Assembly: GCF_007922615.2 (NCBI RefSeq)
Contig: NZ_CP042301.2
Coordinates: 744,001 to 808,000, forward strand
Direction: 5' to 3'
DNA from: Nitratireductor mangrovi
GTDB lineage: Bacteria; Pseudomonadota; Alphaproteobacteria; Rhizobiales; Rhizobiaceae
DNA length: 64,000 nt
In this document: positions 45,951-56,326 of the stretch, piece after piece
Position numbering within the stretch: position 1 is the first letter of the stretch
How the letters are laid out: each line of letters opens with the position of its first letter
Notes under the pieces: generated by a model
What the model saw: the letters and a program-made list of their open reading frames with translations, nothing else
Database searches by the model: none
Told to the model about the DNA's origin: nothing
Translations under genes and position numbers: made by a program

Positions 45951-46451
45951 TTGAACGCATCGGCAGACAGGACGCGAGGTGAGCCGCGCCAAGCCAACAA
46001 GCGTGGCGCCGCGCGCCTGGCCGCTGTACAGGCGCTTTACCAGATGGATGTCGCCGGCACCGGGTTGCTGGAGACGACCGCCGAATACGAGACCTTCCGT
46101 CTCGGCAAGGAGCTTGACGGCGCCCTCTACCGGGAGGCCGACCCGCAGTGGTTTCGCGCGATCCTGTCCGGCGTGGTCGAAAACCAGAAGACTCTGGATC
46201 CGGTGATCCGGCAGTCGCTGCTTGAAGACTGGCCGCTGTCGCGTCTCGATTCGACGCTGCGTGCCATTCTGCGTGCCTCTGTCTACGAACTGATGAAACG
46301 CTCGGACGTGCCGACAGCGGTGATCGTCTCGGAATATGTCGATATCGCCAAGGCGTTCTACGAAGAGGATGAACCCAAGGTGGTCAACGCCGTACTCGAT
46401 CGCGTTGCGCGGCGCCTGCGCGGCGAGGATGCGGCCAAGGCCGGCCGATGA
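45951..46451 (+). CDS. nusB: transcription antitermination factor NusB
   Basis: A 166-residue all-helical RNA-binding protein of the antitermination complex for rRNA transcription. Core marks are the [16 protein letters not shown] leader helix, [17 protein letters not shown] and [27 protein letters not shown]. The start is TTG 45951, with GGAG about nine bases upstream inside the ribH end; no ATG lies close. Its stop overlaps the start of the MFS gene (ATGA). Confidence 0.93.
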   Translation: MNASADRTRGEPRQANKRGAARLAAVQALYQMDVAGTGLLETTAEYETFRLGKELDGALYREADPQWFRAILSGVVENQKTLDPVIRQSLLEDWPLSRLDSTLRAILRASVYELMKRSDVPTAVIVSEYVDIAKAFYEEDEPKVVNAVLDRVARRLRGEDAAKAGR

Positions 46452-47659
46452 CGGCCGGCTTCAACGAAAAGGAAGCGCGCCGCACGGCGCTGATCCTTGC
46501 CAGCGCCAGTGCCATCGTCGGTGCGGCGGCACCAATTTCGATCTCGATTGGCGGCCTTGCCGGGCTTTATCTGCTCGGGGCGGACAAGTCGCTCGCGACC
46601 GCACCGGTCACCGCCTACACGCTCGGCGTCGCGCTTGGCGCGCTGCCGCTCGCTTGGCTGGTGCGCAGGGTCGGCCAGCGCAATGGCTTCATCTCCGGAA
46701 CGGTCGCCACCGCGGTCGGCAGCGCCGTCGCTACGCTGGCCCTGTTCGACGCCAATTTCTGGCTCTTCGCGCTCGGCCTACTGGTCATCGGTTTCGGCGG
46801 CGCGTCGGTTCAGCAATACCGTTTCGCCGCCGCCGACAATGCCCCATCGCACTTCAAGGCGCGCGCCATTTCAACTGTGCTCGCTGGCGGTGTGGTGATG
46901 GCGATCGTCGGCCCGCAGGTCGTCATCTTCACCCGCGACCTGTTCGCGCCGGTGATGTTCGCGGGCTCCTTCGCCGCGGTGATCGGGCTCGCCGCGCTCG
47001 GCGCGATCATCCTGTCGTTCCTGCGTCTGCATGACCGGCAGGCTGTGGCGGTCGCGGCCAGTGATGCGCCCGTCCGCCCGCTTGGCACGATCCTGCGCCA
47101 GCCCCGTTTCGTCGTATCCCTGCTGTGCGCCATCGGCTCTTATGCCTTGATGAGCTTTGTCATGACCGGTGCTCCGCTCGCCATGGTAGGCTGCGGCTTT
47201 ACCCCGGACGAGGCCGCGCTCGGTATTTCCTGGCACGTCATGGCGATGTTTGCGCCGAGTTTCGTCACGGGGCGGCTGATTGCCAGGTTCGGCAAGGAGA
47301 CGATCGTCGCGATCGGTTTGATTCTGCTTCTCGGTTGTGCGGCGGTCGCCTTGTCCGGTATCGCACTGTGGCAGTTCTGGTCCGCCCTCATCCTGCTTGG
47401 TATCGGCTGGAATTTCGGCTTCATCGGCGCCACGGCCATGGTCTCGGAAACCTATAGCGAAGCCGAGAAGGGCAAGGTGCAGGGCATTCACGACTTCTTC
47501 CTGTTCGGGTCGGTCGCGTTCGCCTCGTTGATGTCGGGCCAGGTCTACAACGCCTGGGGTTGGGAGATGCTCAACTGGATCATCTTCCCGGTCGTCGTCG
47601 GTTGTATCGCCGCGCTTGCGCTGCTGGTGGCGGCCGAACGTCGCCGCGTGGCCGCCTGA
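46448..47659 (+). CDS. MFS transporter
   Basis: A 403-residue major-facilitator protein with twelve predicted helices and a YnfM/CynX-like layout. [25 protein letters not shown] covers helices 1-2, and [13 protein letters not shown] is the loop 2-3 motif. A short central cytoplasmic loop and a [10 protein letters not shown] segment also appear. It overlaps nusB by four bases, in the place where many relatives carry thiL. The substrate is unknown; its position after the rib genes makes a flavin or precursor one possibility only. Confidence 0.85.
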   Translation: MTAGFNEKEARRTALILASASAIVGAAAPISISIGGLAGLYLLGADKSLATAPVTAYTLGVALGALPLAWLVRRVGQRNGFISGTVATAVGSAVATLALFDANFWLFALGLLVIGFGGASVQQYRFAAADNAPSHFKARAISTVLAGGVVMAIVGPQVVIFTRDLFAPVMFAGSFAAVIGLAALGAIILSFLRLHDRQAVAVAASDAPVRPLGTILRQPRFVVSLLCAIGSYALMSFVMTGAPLAMVGCGFTPDEAALGISWHVMAMFAPSFVTGRLIARFGKETIVAIGLILLLGCAAVALSGIALWQFWSALILLGIGWNFGFIGATAMVSETYSEAEKGKVQGIHDFFLFGSVAFASLMSGQVYNAWGWEMLNWIIFPVVVGCIAALALLVAAERRRVAA

Positions 47660-47730
47660 ACCATCGTCTCGCCGTGGCGACAGGCGATGCGTGGCCGTGC
47701 TAGCGTCGGCTCGCGCAAACAGGAGACGAC

Positions 47731-48450
47731 ATGCCGGAGAAGACCGATACGCGGGCTCGCCTCGCCCTGTTGATCGACGCGGATAATGTCCGCTCGGAGT
47801 TCTTGCCCATCATCATCCGCGAGGCCTCAGCCTACGGCACCATCACCGTGAAGCGCGTCTACGGACATTTCGCCAGTTCGGCGATGAAGTCGTGGCATGC
47901 GCTTGTCCACGAACATGCTCTGACGCCGGTGCACATCCCCCCCGCCGCCAAGGGCAAGAATGCCACCGACATGAAGCTGGCAATCGAGGCGATGGACTTG
48001 CTCCACCGAGGCCAGATCGAGGGCTTCTGCATCGCTTCCTCCGACAGCGACTTCACAACGCTGGCAAGCCGCATCCGCGAGGAGGGCGTGGCGGTCTACG
48101 GTTTCGGCGAACAGAAGGCGTCGGTCGCCTATGTGCGTTCCTGCGACCGCTTCTTCTACTGCGACCTGCTGCTCGAGGAAGAAGAGCAGGAGCAGGATCA
48201 GAAGAGGAAGCCGCGCAAGAAGGTCTCGCCGCCGACACGCGACATCCTGGCGGCCATCGACGACCTCTCCGGCGAGGATGGCTGGGCTCCCCTGGGTGAG
48301 GTCGGCCAGATACTCAACAAGCGCATGCCCGATTTCGACCCGCGCAACTATGGTTTCCGCAAGCTGAGTGGTCTTGCCGAAAGCATGGGTTCGGTCGAGG
48401 TCAAACGCTCGCGCGAGGGCGGCGGCCCGGTGCTGGTGAAGCGCAGATAG
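47731..48450 (+). CDS. NYN-domain nuclease fused to OST-HTH/LOTUS domain
   Basis: A 239-residue protein. Residues 8-145 are a NYN (LabA/PIN-like) nuclease fold with the acidic metal residues in place: Asp16 and Asp18 in LLIDADN, Asp80 in [17 protein letters not shown], and Asp105/Asp107 in [13 protein letters not shown] charged linker ([16 protein letters not shown]) leads to a LOTUS/OST-HTH RNA-binding domain at about 168-238 ([35 protein letters not shown]). It should bind and cut RNA, but the target is unknown. The gene stands between an MFS gene and hppA, each separated by gaps. Confidence 0.88.
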   Translation: MPEKTDTRARLALLIDADNVRSEFLPIIIREASAYGTITVKRVYGHFASSAMKSWHALVHEHALTPVHIPPAAKGKNATDMKLAIEAMDLLHRGQIEGFCIASSDSDFTTLASRIREEGVAVYGFGEQKASVAYVRSCDRFFYCDLLLEEEEQEQDQKRKPRKKVSPPTRDILAAIDDLSGEDGWAPLGEVGQILNKRMPDFDPRNYGFRKLSGLAESMGSVEVKRSREGGGPVLVKRR

Positions 48451-48509
48451 TTTCGACCAAAGTCGGTTGCGCGATAGCGGCGAAAGCCGGGCAAAACCGT
48501 AACAAAACC

Positions 48510-48621
48510 TTGACGTTGGCGCGGGCGTTTCGCATAAGCCGCCTCGATCGGCCGGACTCCGCCCATTTTCGTGGGCGCTCCGGCCTTCCTTCAACGGCCC
48601 GGGGAGGGGTTCTTCCGGGCC
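48510..48621 (+). promoter_or_regulatory. hppA promoter and structured leader
   Basis: TTGACG (48510-48515) and CATAAG (48533-48538) are 17 bases apart and point to hppA. The predicted leader folds into two hairpins. The first is GGCCGGA plus CGCCCA (48550-48565) pairing with TGGGCG plus TCCGGCC (48572-48585), followed by TTCCTTC. The second is GGCCCGG (48596-48602) with CCGGGCC (48615-48621). The first could act as an attenuator; this is inference. Confidence 0.6.
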
Positions 48622-48641
48622 AAACCCAGGGAAATTCGGCA

Positions 48642-50786
48642 ATGACCATGCTTTACGTCGTCATCGCCTGCGGCCTGCTTTCTGTCCTCTACGCCATCTG
48701 GGCGACGCAGTCGGTCCTCGCGGCCGATCAGGGCAACGAGCGCATGCAGGAAATCGCCGGCGCCATCCGTGAGGGTGCGCAGGCCTATCTCAGCCGGCAG
48801 TACACCACGATCGCCATCGTCGGCGTCGTGGTCTTCCTGCTCGCCTGGTGGCTGCTCTCCGGCGCTGCGGCGGTCGGCTTTGCGATCGGCGCGATCCTTT
48901 CCGGTGTTGCCGGCTTCATCGGCATGCACGTGTCTGTGCGCGCCAATGTGCGCACCGCGCAGGCGGCCTCCAACAGCCTCGCCGCCGGCCTCGACATCGC
49001 CTTCAAGTCGGGCGCCATCACCGGCATGCTGGTTGCCGGCCTCGCGCTGCTCGGCGTCGCCGTCTACTATTATGTGCTGATCGGCCCGATGGGCTACGCC
49101 CCGGCCGACCGCGCCGTCATCGACGCGCTGGTCGCGCTTGGCTTCGGCGCTTCGCTGATCTCGATCTTCGCGCGTCTCGGCGGCGGCATCTTCACCAAGG
49201 GTGCCGATGTCGGTGGCGATCTCGTCGGCAAGGTGGAAGCGGGCATTCCCGAGGACGATCCGCGCAACCCGGCCACCATCGCCGACAATGTCGGCGACAA
49301 TGTCGGCGACTGTGCCGGCATGGCGGCCGACCTGTTCGAGACCTACGCGGTGACGGTTGTCGCGACCATGGTGCTCGGCGCCATCTTCTTCGGTGGCACC
49401 GAGGTGCTGGCAAGCGTCATGCTCTATCCGCTGGCGATCTGCGCGGCCTGCATCATCACCTCCATCATCGGCACCTTCTTCGTGCGCCTCGGCGCCAACG
49501 GCTCGATCATGGGCGCGCTCTACAAGGGCCTGATCGTGACCGGGCTCCTGACCGTGCTCGGCATCGGTGCTGCGACCTCGCTTACCATCGGATGGGGCGA
49601 GATCACGCCGTCGGCGACCGGCGTTTCCGCGATGACCGGCACCAACCTGTTCATCTGCGGCGTGATCGGGCTGGCCGTCACGGGCCTGATCGTGGTCATC
49701 ACCGAGTACTACACCGGCACCAACAAGCGTCCGGTCAACTCGATCGCCCAGGCGTCCGTTACCGGCCATGGCACCAACGTCATTCAGGGCCTCGCCGTTT
49801 CGCTCGAGGCGACTGCGCTGCCGGCAATCGTGATCGTGGCCGGCATCATTGCCACGTTCCAGCTTGCCGGCCTGTTCGGCACCGCAATCGCCGTGACGAC
49901 CATGCTCGGCCTTGCCGGCATGATCGTTGCGCTCGACGCCTTTGGCCCGGTGACCGACAATGCCGGCGGCATCGCCGAAATGTCCGGACTGCCGTCGGAA
50001 GTGCGCCAGTCGACCGACGCCCTCGACGCGGTCGGCAACACCACCAAGGCCGTGACCAAGGGCTACGCGATCGGCTCGGCCGGTCTCGGTGCGTTGGTGC
50101 TGTTCGCCGCCTATTCCTACGATCTGGAGTATTTCGCCGCCAATGCGGCGCAGTTCCCCTATTTCGAAGGCATGGGCAACGTCTCGTTCTCGCTGTCGAA
50201 CCCCTATGTCGTGGCGGGCCTGATCTTCGGCGGCCTGATTCCGTATCTGTTCGGCGGCATCGCGATGACGGCGGTCGGTCGTGCCGGCGGCGCGGTCGTG
50301 GAGGAGGTGCGCAGGCAGTTCCGCGAGAAGCCGGGCATCATGGAAGGCAAGGACAAGCCGGACTATGCGCGTGCGGTGGACATGCTGACCAAGGCTGCGA
50401 TCAAGGAAATGATCATTCCGTCGTTGCTGCCGGTTCTGGCGCCGCTCGTCGTCTATTTCGGCGTGTTGCTGATCTCCGGTTCCAAGGCGTCCGCCTTCGC
50501 CGCACTCGGCGCTTCGCTTCTGGGCGTGATCGTGAACGGCCTGTTCGTCGCGATCTCCATGACCTCGGGCGGTGGTGCCTGGGACAACGCCAAGAAGAGC
50601 TTCGAGGACGGCTTCGTCGACAAGGACGGCGTCAAGCACGAGAAGGGCTCGGAGGCGCACAAGGCCTCCGTGACCGGCGATACGGTCGGCGACCCCTACA
50701 AGGACACCGCCGGCCCCGCCGTGAACCCGGCGATCAAAATCACCAACATCATGGCGTTGCTGCTGCTCGCCGTGTTGGCACACTGA
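48642..50786 (+). CDS. hppA: K+-independent H+-translocating inorganic pyrophosphatase
   Basis: A 714-residue membrane pump that couples pyrophosphate hydrolysis to proton export. About 16 helices are predicted. The hydrolytic loops [22 protein letters not shown] and [20 protein letters not shown] carry the Asp/Lys ligands. Lys469 in [20 protein letters not shown] is at the position that decides potassium need; K+-dependent enzymes have Ala there, so this one is predicted to be K+-independent and hence H+-specific. ATG 48642 starts the family N-terminus. A strong terminator follows. Confidence 0.96.
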   Translation: MTMLYVVIACGLLSVLYAIWATQSVLAADQGNERMQEIAGAIREGAQAYLSRQYTTIAIVGVVVFLLAWWLLSGAAAVGFAIGAILSGVAGFIGMHVSVRANVRTAQAASNSLAAGLDIAFKSGAITGMLVAGLALLGVAVYYYVLIGPMGYAPADRAVIDALVALGFGASLISIFARLGGGIFTKGADVGGDLVGKVEAGIPEDDPRNPATIADNVGDNVGDCAGMAADLFETYAVTVVATMVLGAIFFGGTEVLASVMLYPLAICAACIITSIIGTFFVRLGANGSIMGALYKGLIVTGLLTVLGIGAATSLTIGWGEITPSATGVSAMTGTNLFICGVIGLAVTGLIVVITEYYTGTNKRPVNSIAQASVTGHGTNVIQGLAVSLEATALPAIVIVAGIIATFQLAGLFGTAIAVTTMLGLAGMIVALDAFGPVTDNAGGIAEMSGLPSEVRQSTDALDAVGNTTKAVTKGYAIGSAGLGALVLFAAYSYDLEYFAANAAQFPYFEGMGNVSFSLSNPYVVAGLIFGGLIPYLFGGIAMTAVGRAGGAVVEEVRRQFREKPGIMEGKDKPDYARAVDMLTKAAIKEMIIPSLLPVLAPLVVYFGVLLISGSKASAFAALGASLLGVIVNGLFVAISMTSGGGAWDNAKKSFEDGFVDKDGVKHEKGSEAHKASVTGDTVGDPYKDTAGPAVNPAIKITNIMALLLLAVLAH

Positions 50787-50802
50787 TCCTTCCCGAAGGA
50801 CA

Positions 50803-50840
50803 CGAAAAACCCCGCCGGAGCGATCCGGCGGGGTTTTTCG
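50803..50840. terminator. strong bidirectional rho-independent terminator
   Basis: A perfect 17-bp stem, CGAAAAACCCCGCCGGA / TCCGGCGGGGTTTTTCG, with loop GCGA. It serves hppA on + and bamE, which converges, on -. Confidence 0.95.
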
Positions 50841-50859
50841 TTGATCCCTTGCCTGGACG

Positions 50860-51384
50860 TCAGACGGGTGGGCCACCAAACGGGCCGCCTGGTGGTGGCT
50901 TGCCGCTGCCAAGGCCGGAGAGCAATCTACCGACAAACGTCTGGTCCTTGCCTCCGGTCGGCGTCGTGCGCGACACGAAGTCGAAGACCTTGCCGTCCTG
51001 CAGGCCGTAGTTGGCAAGGCTCTCGACACGGCCGTCCTCGCCGAAATAGACGGCGAGCACGCGCTGGTCGACGATGCGCTTGTTCATGAAGGCGACCGGA
51101 CGGACGCGTGTCTGCGAGATGTAATAAAACACCTCGTTGTCGAAGGTCGCCGTGGTGGACGGCGTGCCCAACGCCAGAAGCACCTGCTCGCGGCTCGATC
51201 CGGCCGGGACGAGTTCAAGTGCTTCCTCGTCGATGACATAACCCTGGGTGAAGGTTTCGGTGGGATTGAGCGATTCCGATGTGCTGCAGCCGGCGAGTGG
51301 CAGGAGGCCGACGGCAACAGCCGCCAGCACGCGGCGCCGACGGGCGATCCGGTTGAAATTGACTGGCAGCAACGACATCTCCAT
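50860..51384 (-). CDS. bamE: outer membrane protein assembly factor BamE
   Basis: A 174-residue lipoprotein of the SmpA/OmlA family. A basic start is followed by a hydrophobic signal ending in the lipobox LAGC near residue 33. The BamE core has the GYVIDEEALELVPAGSSREQVLLALGTPS and FYYISQTRVRPVAF segments, and a Gly/Pro tail ends the protein. It is part of the BAM complex that inserts barrels into the outer membrane. It converges on hppA at the shared terminator and diverges from the cytochrome chaperone gene. ATG 51378 is an alternative start. Confidence 0.9.
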   Translation of the reverse strand: MEMSLLPVNFNRIARRRRVLAAVAVGLLPLAGCSTSESLNPTETFTQGYVIDEEALELVPAGSSREQVLLALGTPSTTATFDNEVFYYISQTRVRPVAFMNKRIVDQRVLAVYFGEDGRVESLANYGLQDGKVFDFVSRTTPTGGKDQTFVGRLLSGLGSGKPPPGGPFGGPPV

Positions 51385-51484
51385 CTAGGGTCGCACACGG
51401 CTTGCGCCGCGGCGCGGACTCGGTAAACCAGCTTTCGCGCCGATGCAACTGGCCGCCGGCGCGGCCGCAGGGAGAAAGCCCGGC

Positions 51485-52036
51485 ATGTTCAAACGTCTTT
51501 TCGGCCTTGGGCAGAATCCGAACAGAGCCATTGTGGACGCGCTCTACTCGCAAATCGTGGCGGCGTCACGGCAACCTTGCTTTTATTCCATCTGGCAGGT
51601 TCCCGACACGCCGCTGGGCCGTTTCGAGGTGCTGTCGCTGCATGTCTTTCTGCTGATGCATCGCGCGCGCGACGACGCAGCCCTGAAAGAGCTGGTCCAG
51701 GAACTGACGGACGAATTCTTCCGCGACGTCGACCACTCCTTGCGCGAGTTGGGCATCGGCGACCTTGGTATCTCCAAGCGCATGAAACGGCTTGCGCGTA
51801 TGTTCTACGGGCGCGCGCAATCTTATGGACAGGCGCTCGACGCCGGCGACGACGAGGCGCTGGCGGTGGCGCTTGCCCGCAACGTCCGACCGGATTCGGA
51901 CGTGTGGCCGGGGGCGCACGGCCTTGCCGACTATGTCGTGAAGGCGCATGGTCTGCTGAAGGAACAGGATGCCCGGCATCTGCTCGGAGGAGAGATTACC
52001 TTCCCGCAGGCGGGCCTCGAGAAGCATCCGGTCTGA
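51485..52036 (+). CDS. ubiquinol-cytochrome c chaperone family protein (CBP3-like)
   Basis: A 183-residue helical protein of the family related to mitochondrial CBP3, which assists cytochrome bc1 assembly. It has FYSIWQVPDTPLGRFEVLSLHVFLLMHR, a Glu/Asp-rich helix, and MKRLARMFYGRAQSYGQAL. ATG 51485 follows GGGAGAAAG. It lies three bases before the yceD-like gene, in the same order as in other Rhizobiales. Confidence 0.88.
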   Translation: MFKRLFGLGQNPNRAIVDALYSQIVAASRQPCFYSIWQVPDTPLGRFEVLSLHVFLLMHRARDDAALKELVQELTDEFFRDVDHSLRELGIGDLGISKRMKRLARMFYGRAQSYGQALDAGDDEALAVALARNVRPDSDVWPGAHGLADYVVKAHGLLKEQDARHLLGGEITFPQAGLEKHPV

Positions 52037-52039
52037 AAG

Positions 52040-52615
52040 ATGCGCCACGGACGGCAAAAGAACCGCGAAACCGCGACGGGTCCGATCGCCCTTGCGGTCA
52101 ATGTGCGCAGCCTGCCCCAGAAAGGCATGGTGGTCACCTTCGAGGCGGATGCGGAGCAACGTGACGCGCTGGCGAAGGCGCACGAACTGTCGGCGGTGGC
52201 AACTTTCCGTGCCGAACTGCTGGTGAGCGTGTGGAAGAAGCGGGGTGTTCGCGTGCGGGGCAGGGTGAAGGCCAGCATCGTCCAGCCCTGCGTGGTGACC
52301 CTTGAACCCGTCTCCGGCGAGGTTGACGAGGCGATCGATGCCGTCTTTCTGCCGGAAGGCTCGGCACTGACACGGCCCGAATACTCTGCCGAAGGCGAAA
52401 TCCTGCTCGATCCCGAGGGGCCGGACGCGCCTGAAACCTATTCCGGCGACAGCATTGATGTCGGCGCCCTGGCCGAAGAATTTTTCGAACTCGGTATCGA
52501 CCCCTATCCACGCGCCAAGCACGCGACGGACCCGGTTTCGATGGAAGACGACGCGAGGCGGTCCGACGAGGATTCGCCCTTCGCGAAATTGCTTTCCCTC
52601 AAGCGCAAAAGCTGA
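52040..52615 (+). CDS. YceD/DUF177 family protein
   Basis: A 191-residue acidic protein of the DUF177 (YceD) family linked to 23S rRNA accumulation and the plsX/fabH locus. The family mark is an internal cysteine motif region QPCVVTLEPVSGEVDEAIDAVFLP, and the C-terminus has IDVGALAEEFFELGIDPYPR followed by FAKLLSLKR. No rpmF follows, as is usual in alphaproteobacteria, where that gene is elsewhere. The function in this order is unproven. Confidence 0.88.
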   Translation: MRHGRQKNRETATGPIALAVNVRSLPQKGMVVTFEADAEQRDALAKAHELSAVATFRAELLVSVWKKRGVRVRGRVKASIVQPCVVTLEPVSGEVDEAIDAVFLPEGSALTRPEYSAEGEILLDPEGPDAPETYSGDSIDVGALAEEFFELGIDPYPRAKHATDPVSMEDDARRSDEDSPFAKLLSLKRKS

Positions 52616-52724
52616 CAACTGTGCCCGCGCCGAACCGAATCCGGTTGTGCCACCGGGCAAAACCGCTATTTTCGCCGGGCTTGCAAGAGGCCCCCGGCAC
52701 CGCGACGAATGAGATGAGACAGGC

Positions 52725-53789
52725 GTGATCAGGATTTCCATTGACGCCATGGGGGGCGACCACGGACCTTCCGTGATCATTCCGGGCATTCAGAAGGTGA
52801 TCGAACGCAGACCCGACGCCCGCTTCCTGCTGTTCGGTCATGAGGACGCCGTTGCGCCGGTTCTCGATCGTCATCCCCGGGTGAAGGCGGTCTCCGAATT
52901 TGTGCATTGCGAGATCGCGGTGCGGATGGACGACAAGCCGAGCCAGGCGCTGCGCCACGGCCGTTGGAAATCGTCGATGTGGCGGGCGATCGAGGCGGTC
53001 AAGAAGGATGAGGCCGACGTCTGTGTGTCGGCCGGCAACACCGGCGCCTTGATGGCGATGTCGAAGTTTTGCCTGCGAACGATGGCAAGCATCGAGCGGC
53101 CGGCAATCGCGGCGATCTGGCCGACGATGCGCGGCGAGAGCGTCGTGCTTGACGTCGGCGCGACGATCGGGGCCGACGCGCACCAGTTGATCGATTTTTC
53201 CATCCTTGGTGCTGCGATGGCGCGCGCGCTGTTCCAGCTCGATCGCCCGACGGTCGGCCTGCTCAATGTCGGGGTCGAGGAGATCAAGGGCCAGGAAGAC
53301 GTTCGCGAGGCGGGCCGCATGCTGCGCGAGGCCAATCTCGAGACCATGAATTATCATGGCTTCGTCGAGGGCGACGATATCGGCAAAGGTTCCGTCGACG
53401 TCGTCGTCACGGAAGGATTTTCGGGCAACATCGCCCTGAAATCGGCCGAAGGCACGGCCAAGCAACTCGCGGAGTATCTGCGCAGTGCCATGAGCCGGAC
53501 GATAATGGCACGCATCGGCTACATCTTCGCTCGCGACGCCTTTGCGCGGCTGCGCGAGAAAATGGACGTCCGAAAGATCAATGGCGGCATCTTCCTCGGT
53601 CTCAACGGGATTGTCGTGAAGAGCCACGGCGGCACCGATGACGAGGGCTTCGCTGCCGCCGTGGAACTTGGCTATGACATGGTCCGCAACCGGTTGATCG
53701 ACAAGATCAAGGCCGACTTCGACCGCTTCCACGCCGGTCGGGCGGCCGGCAACCGCGCCCCGGAGGCTGCGGACCGCGAACAGATCTAG
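52725..53789 (+). CDS. plsX: phosphate acyltransferase PlsX
   Basis: A 354-residue peripheral membrane enzyme that makes acyl-phosphate from acyl-ACP for phospholipid synthesis. It starts with the family motif [18 protein letters not shown] and contains [21 protein letters not shown] and [16 protein letters not shown]. The start is GTG 52725, preceded by GAGACAG. fabH follows ten bases later, the usual partnership for membrane lipid and fatty acid synthesis. Confidence 0.95.
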   Translation: MIRISIDAMGGDHGPSVIIPGIQKVIERRPDARFLLFGHEDAVAPVLDRHPRVKAVSEFVHCEIAVRMDDKPSQALRHGRWKSSMWRAIEAVKKDEADVCVSAGNTGALMAMSKFCLRTMASIERPAIAAIWPTMRGESVVLDVGATIGADAHQLIDFSILGAAMARALFQLDRPTVGLLNVGVEEIKGQEDVREAGRMLREANLETMNYHGFVEGDDIGKGSVDVVVTEGFSGNIALKSAEGTAKQLAEYLRSAMSRTIMARIGYIFARDAFARLREKMDVRKINGGIFLGLNGIVVKSHGGTDDEGFAAAVELGYDMVRNRLIDKIKADFDRFHAGRAAGNRAPEAADREQI

Positions 53790-53799
53790 GGGCGAAGAG

Positions 53800-54771
53800 A
53801 TGAAACGATCCGTCGTGCGCGGTGTTGGAACCGCCCTGCCGCGCCGCATCATGCGCAACGCCGATTTCGAGGGCATGGTCGAGACCTCGGACGAATGGAT
53901 CGTGCAGCGGACCGGCATCCGCCAGCGCCATGTCGCGTCCGACGACGAGACGACGGCGTCGTTGGGAGAGGCGGCGGCGCGCAATGCGCTGGCGGCGGCC
54001 GGATTGACGCCCGACGACATCGACCTGATCGTGCTGGCCACGTCGACACCCAACCACACCTTTCCTGCCACCGCGGTGGAAATTCAGGAGAGGCTGGGCA
54101 TGAGGCACGGCTTCGCCTTCGACCAGCAGGCGGTGTGCAGCGGCTTCGTCTACGCCATCACGACAGCCGATCTCTACATCCGTGGAGGGCTCGCGAAGCG
54201 TGTCCTGGTCATAGGCTCGGAGACGTTTTCGCGTATCCTCGACTGGAGCGACCGTACGACCTGCGTGCTGTTCGGCGATGGCGCGGGCGCCGTCGTGCTG
54301 GAAGCCCAGGAAGGGGAGGGCACTGTCGCCGACCGCGGCGTCCTGGCATCGAGCCTGCGCTCTGACGGCACGCACAAGGAAAAGCTCTATGTCGACGGCG
54401 GACCTTCTACCACGGGGACCGTCGGCCATCTGCGCATGCAGGGGCGCGAGGTCTTCAAGCACGCCGTCGCCATGATCACGGATGTCGTCGAGGCGACCTT
54501 CACGGCCGGCGGCATCACTGCCGATGATCTCGACTGGTTCGTGCCCCACCAGGCCAACAAGCGCATTATCGATGCCTCGGCCAAGAAACTGGGCATCGCC
54601 GAGGAGAAGGTCGTCACCACAGTTCACCTGCACGGCAATACCTCCGCTGCCTCGGTGCCGCTGGCGCTCGGCTGCGCGGTCGCCGATGGCCGCATCAAAA
54701 AGGGCGATCTGGTGCTGCTGGAGGCCATGGGCGGGGGCTTCACCTGGGGCGCGGTGCTGGTGCGCTGGTAG
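53800..54771 (+). CDS. fabH: 3-oxoacyl-[acyl-carrier-protein] synthase III
   Basis: A 323-residue condensing enzyme that starts fatty acid synthesis by joining acetyl-CoA to malonyl-ACP. The catalytic triad is visible as Cys113 (QAVCSGF), His250 (VPHQAN) and Asn280 ([11 protein letters not shown]). The early [14 protein letters not shown] region and the RTGIRQRH loop are typical. It follows plsX, and ihfA is 109 bases downstream. Confidence 0.96.
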   Translation: MKRSVVRGVGTALPRRIMRNADFEGMVETSDEWIVQRTGIRQRHVASDDETTASLGEAAARNALAAAGLTPDDIDLIVLATSTPNHTFPATAVEIQERLGMRHGFAFDQQAVCSGFVYAITTADLYIRGGLAKRVLVIGSETFSRILDWSDRTTCVLFGDGAGAVVLEAQEGEGTVADRGVLASSLRSDGTHKEKLYVDGGPSTTGTVGHLRMQGREVFKHAVAMITDVVEATFTAGGITADDLDWFVPHQANKRIIDASAKKLGIAEEKVVTTVHLHGNTSAASVPLALGCAVADGRIKKGDLVLLEAMGGGFTWGAVLVRW

Positions 54772-54879
54772 CTGCGGTCAGCTTCCGGCCCGGCGGTCCT
54801 TGACCTCGTCTCCCCGATTTTCTAACGTCTCCACACTTTTGAATAATCTAAGCAATTCAGCACGAGACTGGATGACCGG

Positions 54880-55200
54880 ATGGGGGGAAAGACCATTACG
54901 CGTGCCGATCTGGCCGAGGCGGTCTACCGCAAGGTCGGGTTGTCGCGCACGGAGTCGGCGCAACTGGTCGAGATGGTGCTTGCCGAGATCTGCGAGGCCA
55001 TTGTCCGCGGCGAAACGGTGAAACTTTCCTCCTTCGCTACCTTCCATGTGCGCGAAAAGAACGAACGGGTCGGGCGTAATCCCAAAACGGGTGAGGAGGT
55101 GCCGATCCTTCCGCGCAAGGTCATGACCTTCAAGGCATCCAACGTCCTGAAGGAGCGCATCCTGCGCGCGCACAAAGGGCGCGGAGCGGCGGCGGAATAG
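54880..55200 (+). CDS. ihfA: integration host factor alpha subunit
   Basis: A 106-residue DNA-bending protein. The dimerisation helices [19 protein letters not shown] and [16 protein letters not shown], and the beta-ribbon arm [23 protein letters not shown], are clear. IHF alpha normally pairs with IhfB, encoded elsewhere. ATG 54880 has no ideal site; a second ATG at 54872 is out of frame. It precedes the merR-like gene, as in other Rhizobiales. Confidence 0.93.
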   Translation: MGGKTITRADLAEAVYRKVGLSRTESAQLVEMVLAEICEAIVRGETVKLSSFATFHVREKNERVGRNPKTGEEVPILPRKVMTFKASNVLKERILRAHKGRGAAAE

Positions 55201-55331
55201 GCGGCCGTTTCCTCCGGTCTGTCAGGTGACGGGCGTCCCACGCTGTTCGTACGTTCTTCGCACTTGAAACCGCGGTCCGGAAGGGCTGGAATGACGTGCG
55301 AATCGGGCGCATCGGCGCCCCGGAGCACGTG

Positions 55332-55862
55332 ATGGACAAATCCCCCGATGCCTTCCGCACGATCAGCGAGGTTGCCGAGGATCTCGACCTGCCGCAGCAT
55401 GTGTTGCGCTTCTGGGAGACCCGTTTCAATCACATCAAGCCGATGAAGCGCGGCGGTGGCCGCCGCTACTACCGCCCTCAGGACGTCGACCTGATCAAGG
55501 GCATCAAGCACATGCTCTACGAGCAGGGCTACACCATCAAGGGCGTACAGAAGCTGCTGCGCGAGAACGGCGTCGGCTTCCTTACCGCCATCGGCGCCGG
55601 CGATCTCGCAGCGGCCGAGGCGATCACCATGCGCAAGCAAGCTGCGCCCCAGCCGGCGCCCGCGCCACGCGGCAATGACGACGAGATGCTGGTCGGCGAA
55701 CCGAAGGCAAAGCCCAGCCGGCGTTTCTTCGGGCTCGGCCGCCAGGGCGATGATGGACCGGCGACTGGCGACGACAAGCTTTCCCGTGACAACCGCGCAC
55801 TGCTCCAGGAGGCGCTGTTCGACCTGCTGGAGTGCAAACGCTTGCTTGACCAGGTCAGGTAG
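55332..55862 (+). CDS. MerR-family transcriptional regulator
   Basis: A 176-residue regulator. The MerR helix-turn-helix ([23 protein letters not shown], then [18 protein letters not shown]) is followed by a helical dimerisation segment and a low-complexity linker rich in Ala and Pro. The end is conserved: [25 protein letters not shown]. No metal-binding cysteines are present. ATG 55332 has GGAG seven bases upstream. It follows ihfA in an order conserved in the Rhizobiales, and its targets are unknown. Confidence 0.9.
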   Translation: MDKSPDAFRTISEVAEDLDLPQHVLRFWETRFNHIKPMKRGGGRRYYRPQDVDLIKGIKHMLYEQGYTIKGVQKLLRENGVGFLTAIGAGDLAAAEAITMRKQAAPQPAPAPRGNDDEMLVGEPKAKPSRRFFGLGRQGDDGPATGDDKLSRDNRALLQEALFDLLECKRLLDQVR

Positions 55863-55879
55863 ACGGTAACGCCGGCCCC

Positions 55880-56245
55880 CTAGCCGTCATTGGCAGCGTT
55901 AAGGTCCTCTGGCCTGATGCCTTCGTCCGCGCAATGCGGAAAGATCGCCACCGACTTGATGAGCCGGCGTGTGGCCACCAGAGGCGTCAACGCCGCGCGC
56001 ACCCTGGCAAGGCGAGGGCTGCGCTCATGCGTCTCGACGGCCGAACGCCCGGCGTAAAGCTCGTTGACGATGAAGCGGTCGGCCATCGGCTGTCCGTTGC
56101 CATCGACAGGCTGCAAGAGTTCGAACCGCAGGCAGCCGGGTTCCTCCTCGCGGGTCCGGCTGGCATGTTCGGTCATGATGGCGACGAACTCGGCGGAATG
56201 GCCCGGAATCGTCTCGTACTCGACGATGATGCTGTACTCGCTCAC
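55880..56245 (-). CDS. antibiotic biosynthesis monooxygenase (ABM) domain protein
   Basis: A 121-residue dimeric alpha-beta barrel protein. The ABM/YgiN type is recognisable by IIVEYETIPGHSAEFVAIMTEHA, then the EEPGCLRFELL strand and DRFIVNELYAGRSAVETHERS. Members act as quinol or heme-type monooxygenases, or as small stress proteins, so the substrate here is unknown. The start is GTG 56245 with GGAGCA upstream. It converges on the merR-like gene. Confidence 0.83.
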   Translation of the reverse strand: MSEYSIIVEYETIPGHSAEFVAIMTEHASRTREEEPGCLRFELLQPVDGNGQPMADRFIVNELYAGRSAVETHERSPRLARVRAALTPLVATRRLIKSVAIFPHCADEGIRPEDLNAANDG

Positions 56246-56326
56246 ATGATGCTCCCACGCACCCGATCCGGGAACCTTAGCGTGCCTTGACGCGTCCGCA
56301 AACCGGGTGCCGTGGAAGTGAACGGG

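Noticed and set aside
48591..51029. An 812-codon open frame on the minus strand opposite hppA, and other long antisense frames (for example 22841-24457, 38977-40641)
   Set aside because: They mirror real genes in high-GC DNA, are rich in His, Arg, Asp and Gly without domain motifs, and have no ribosome-binding site. They are composition shadows.
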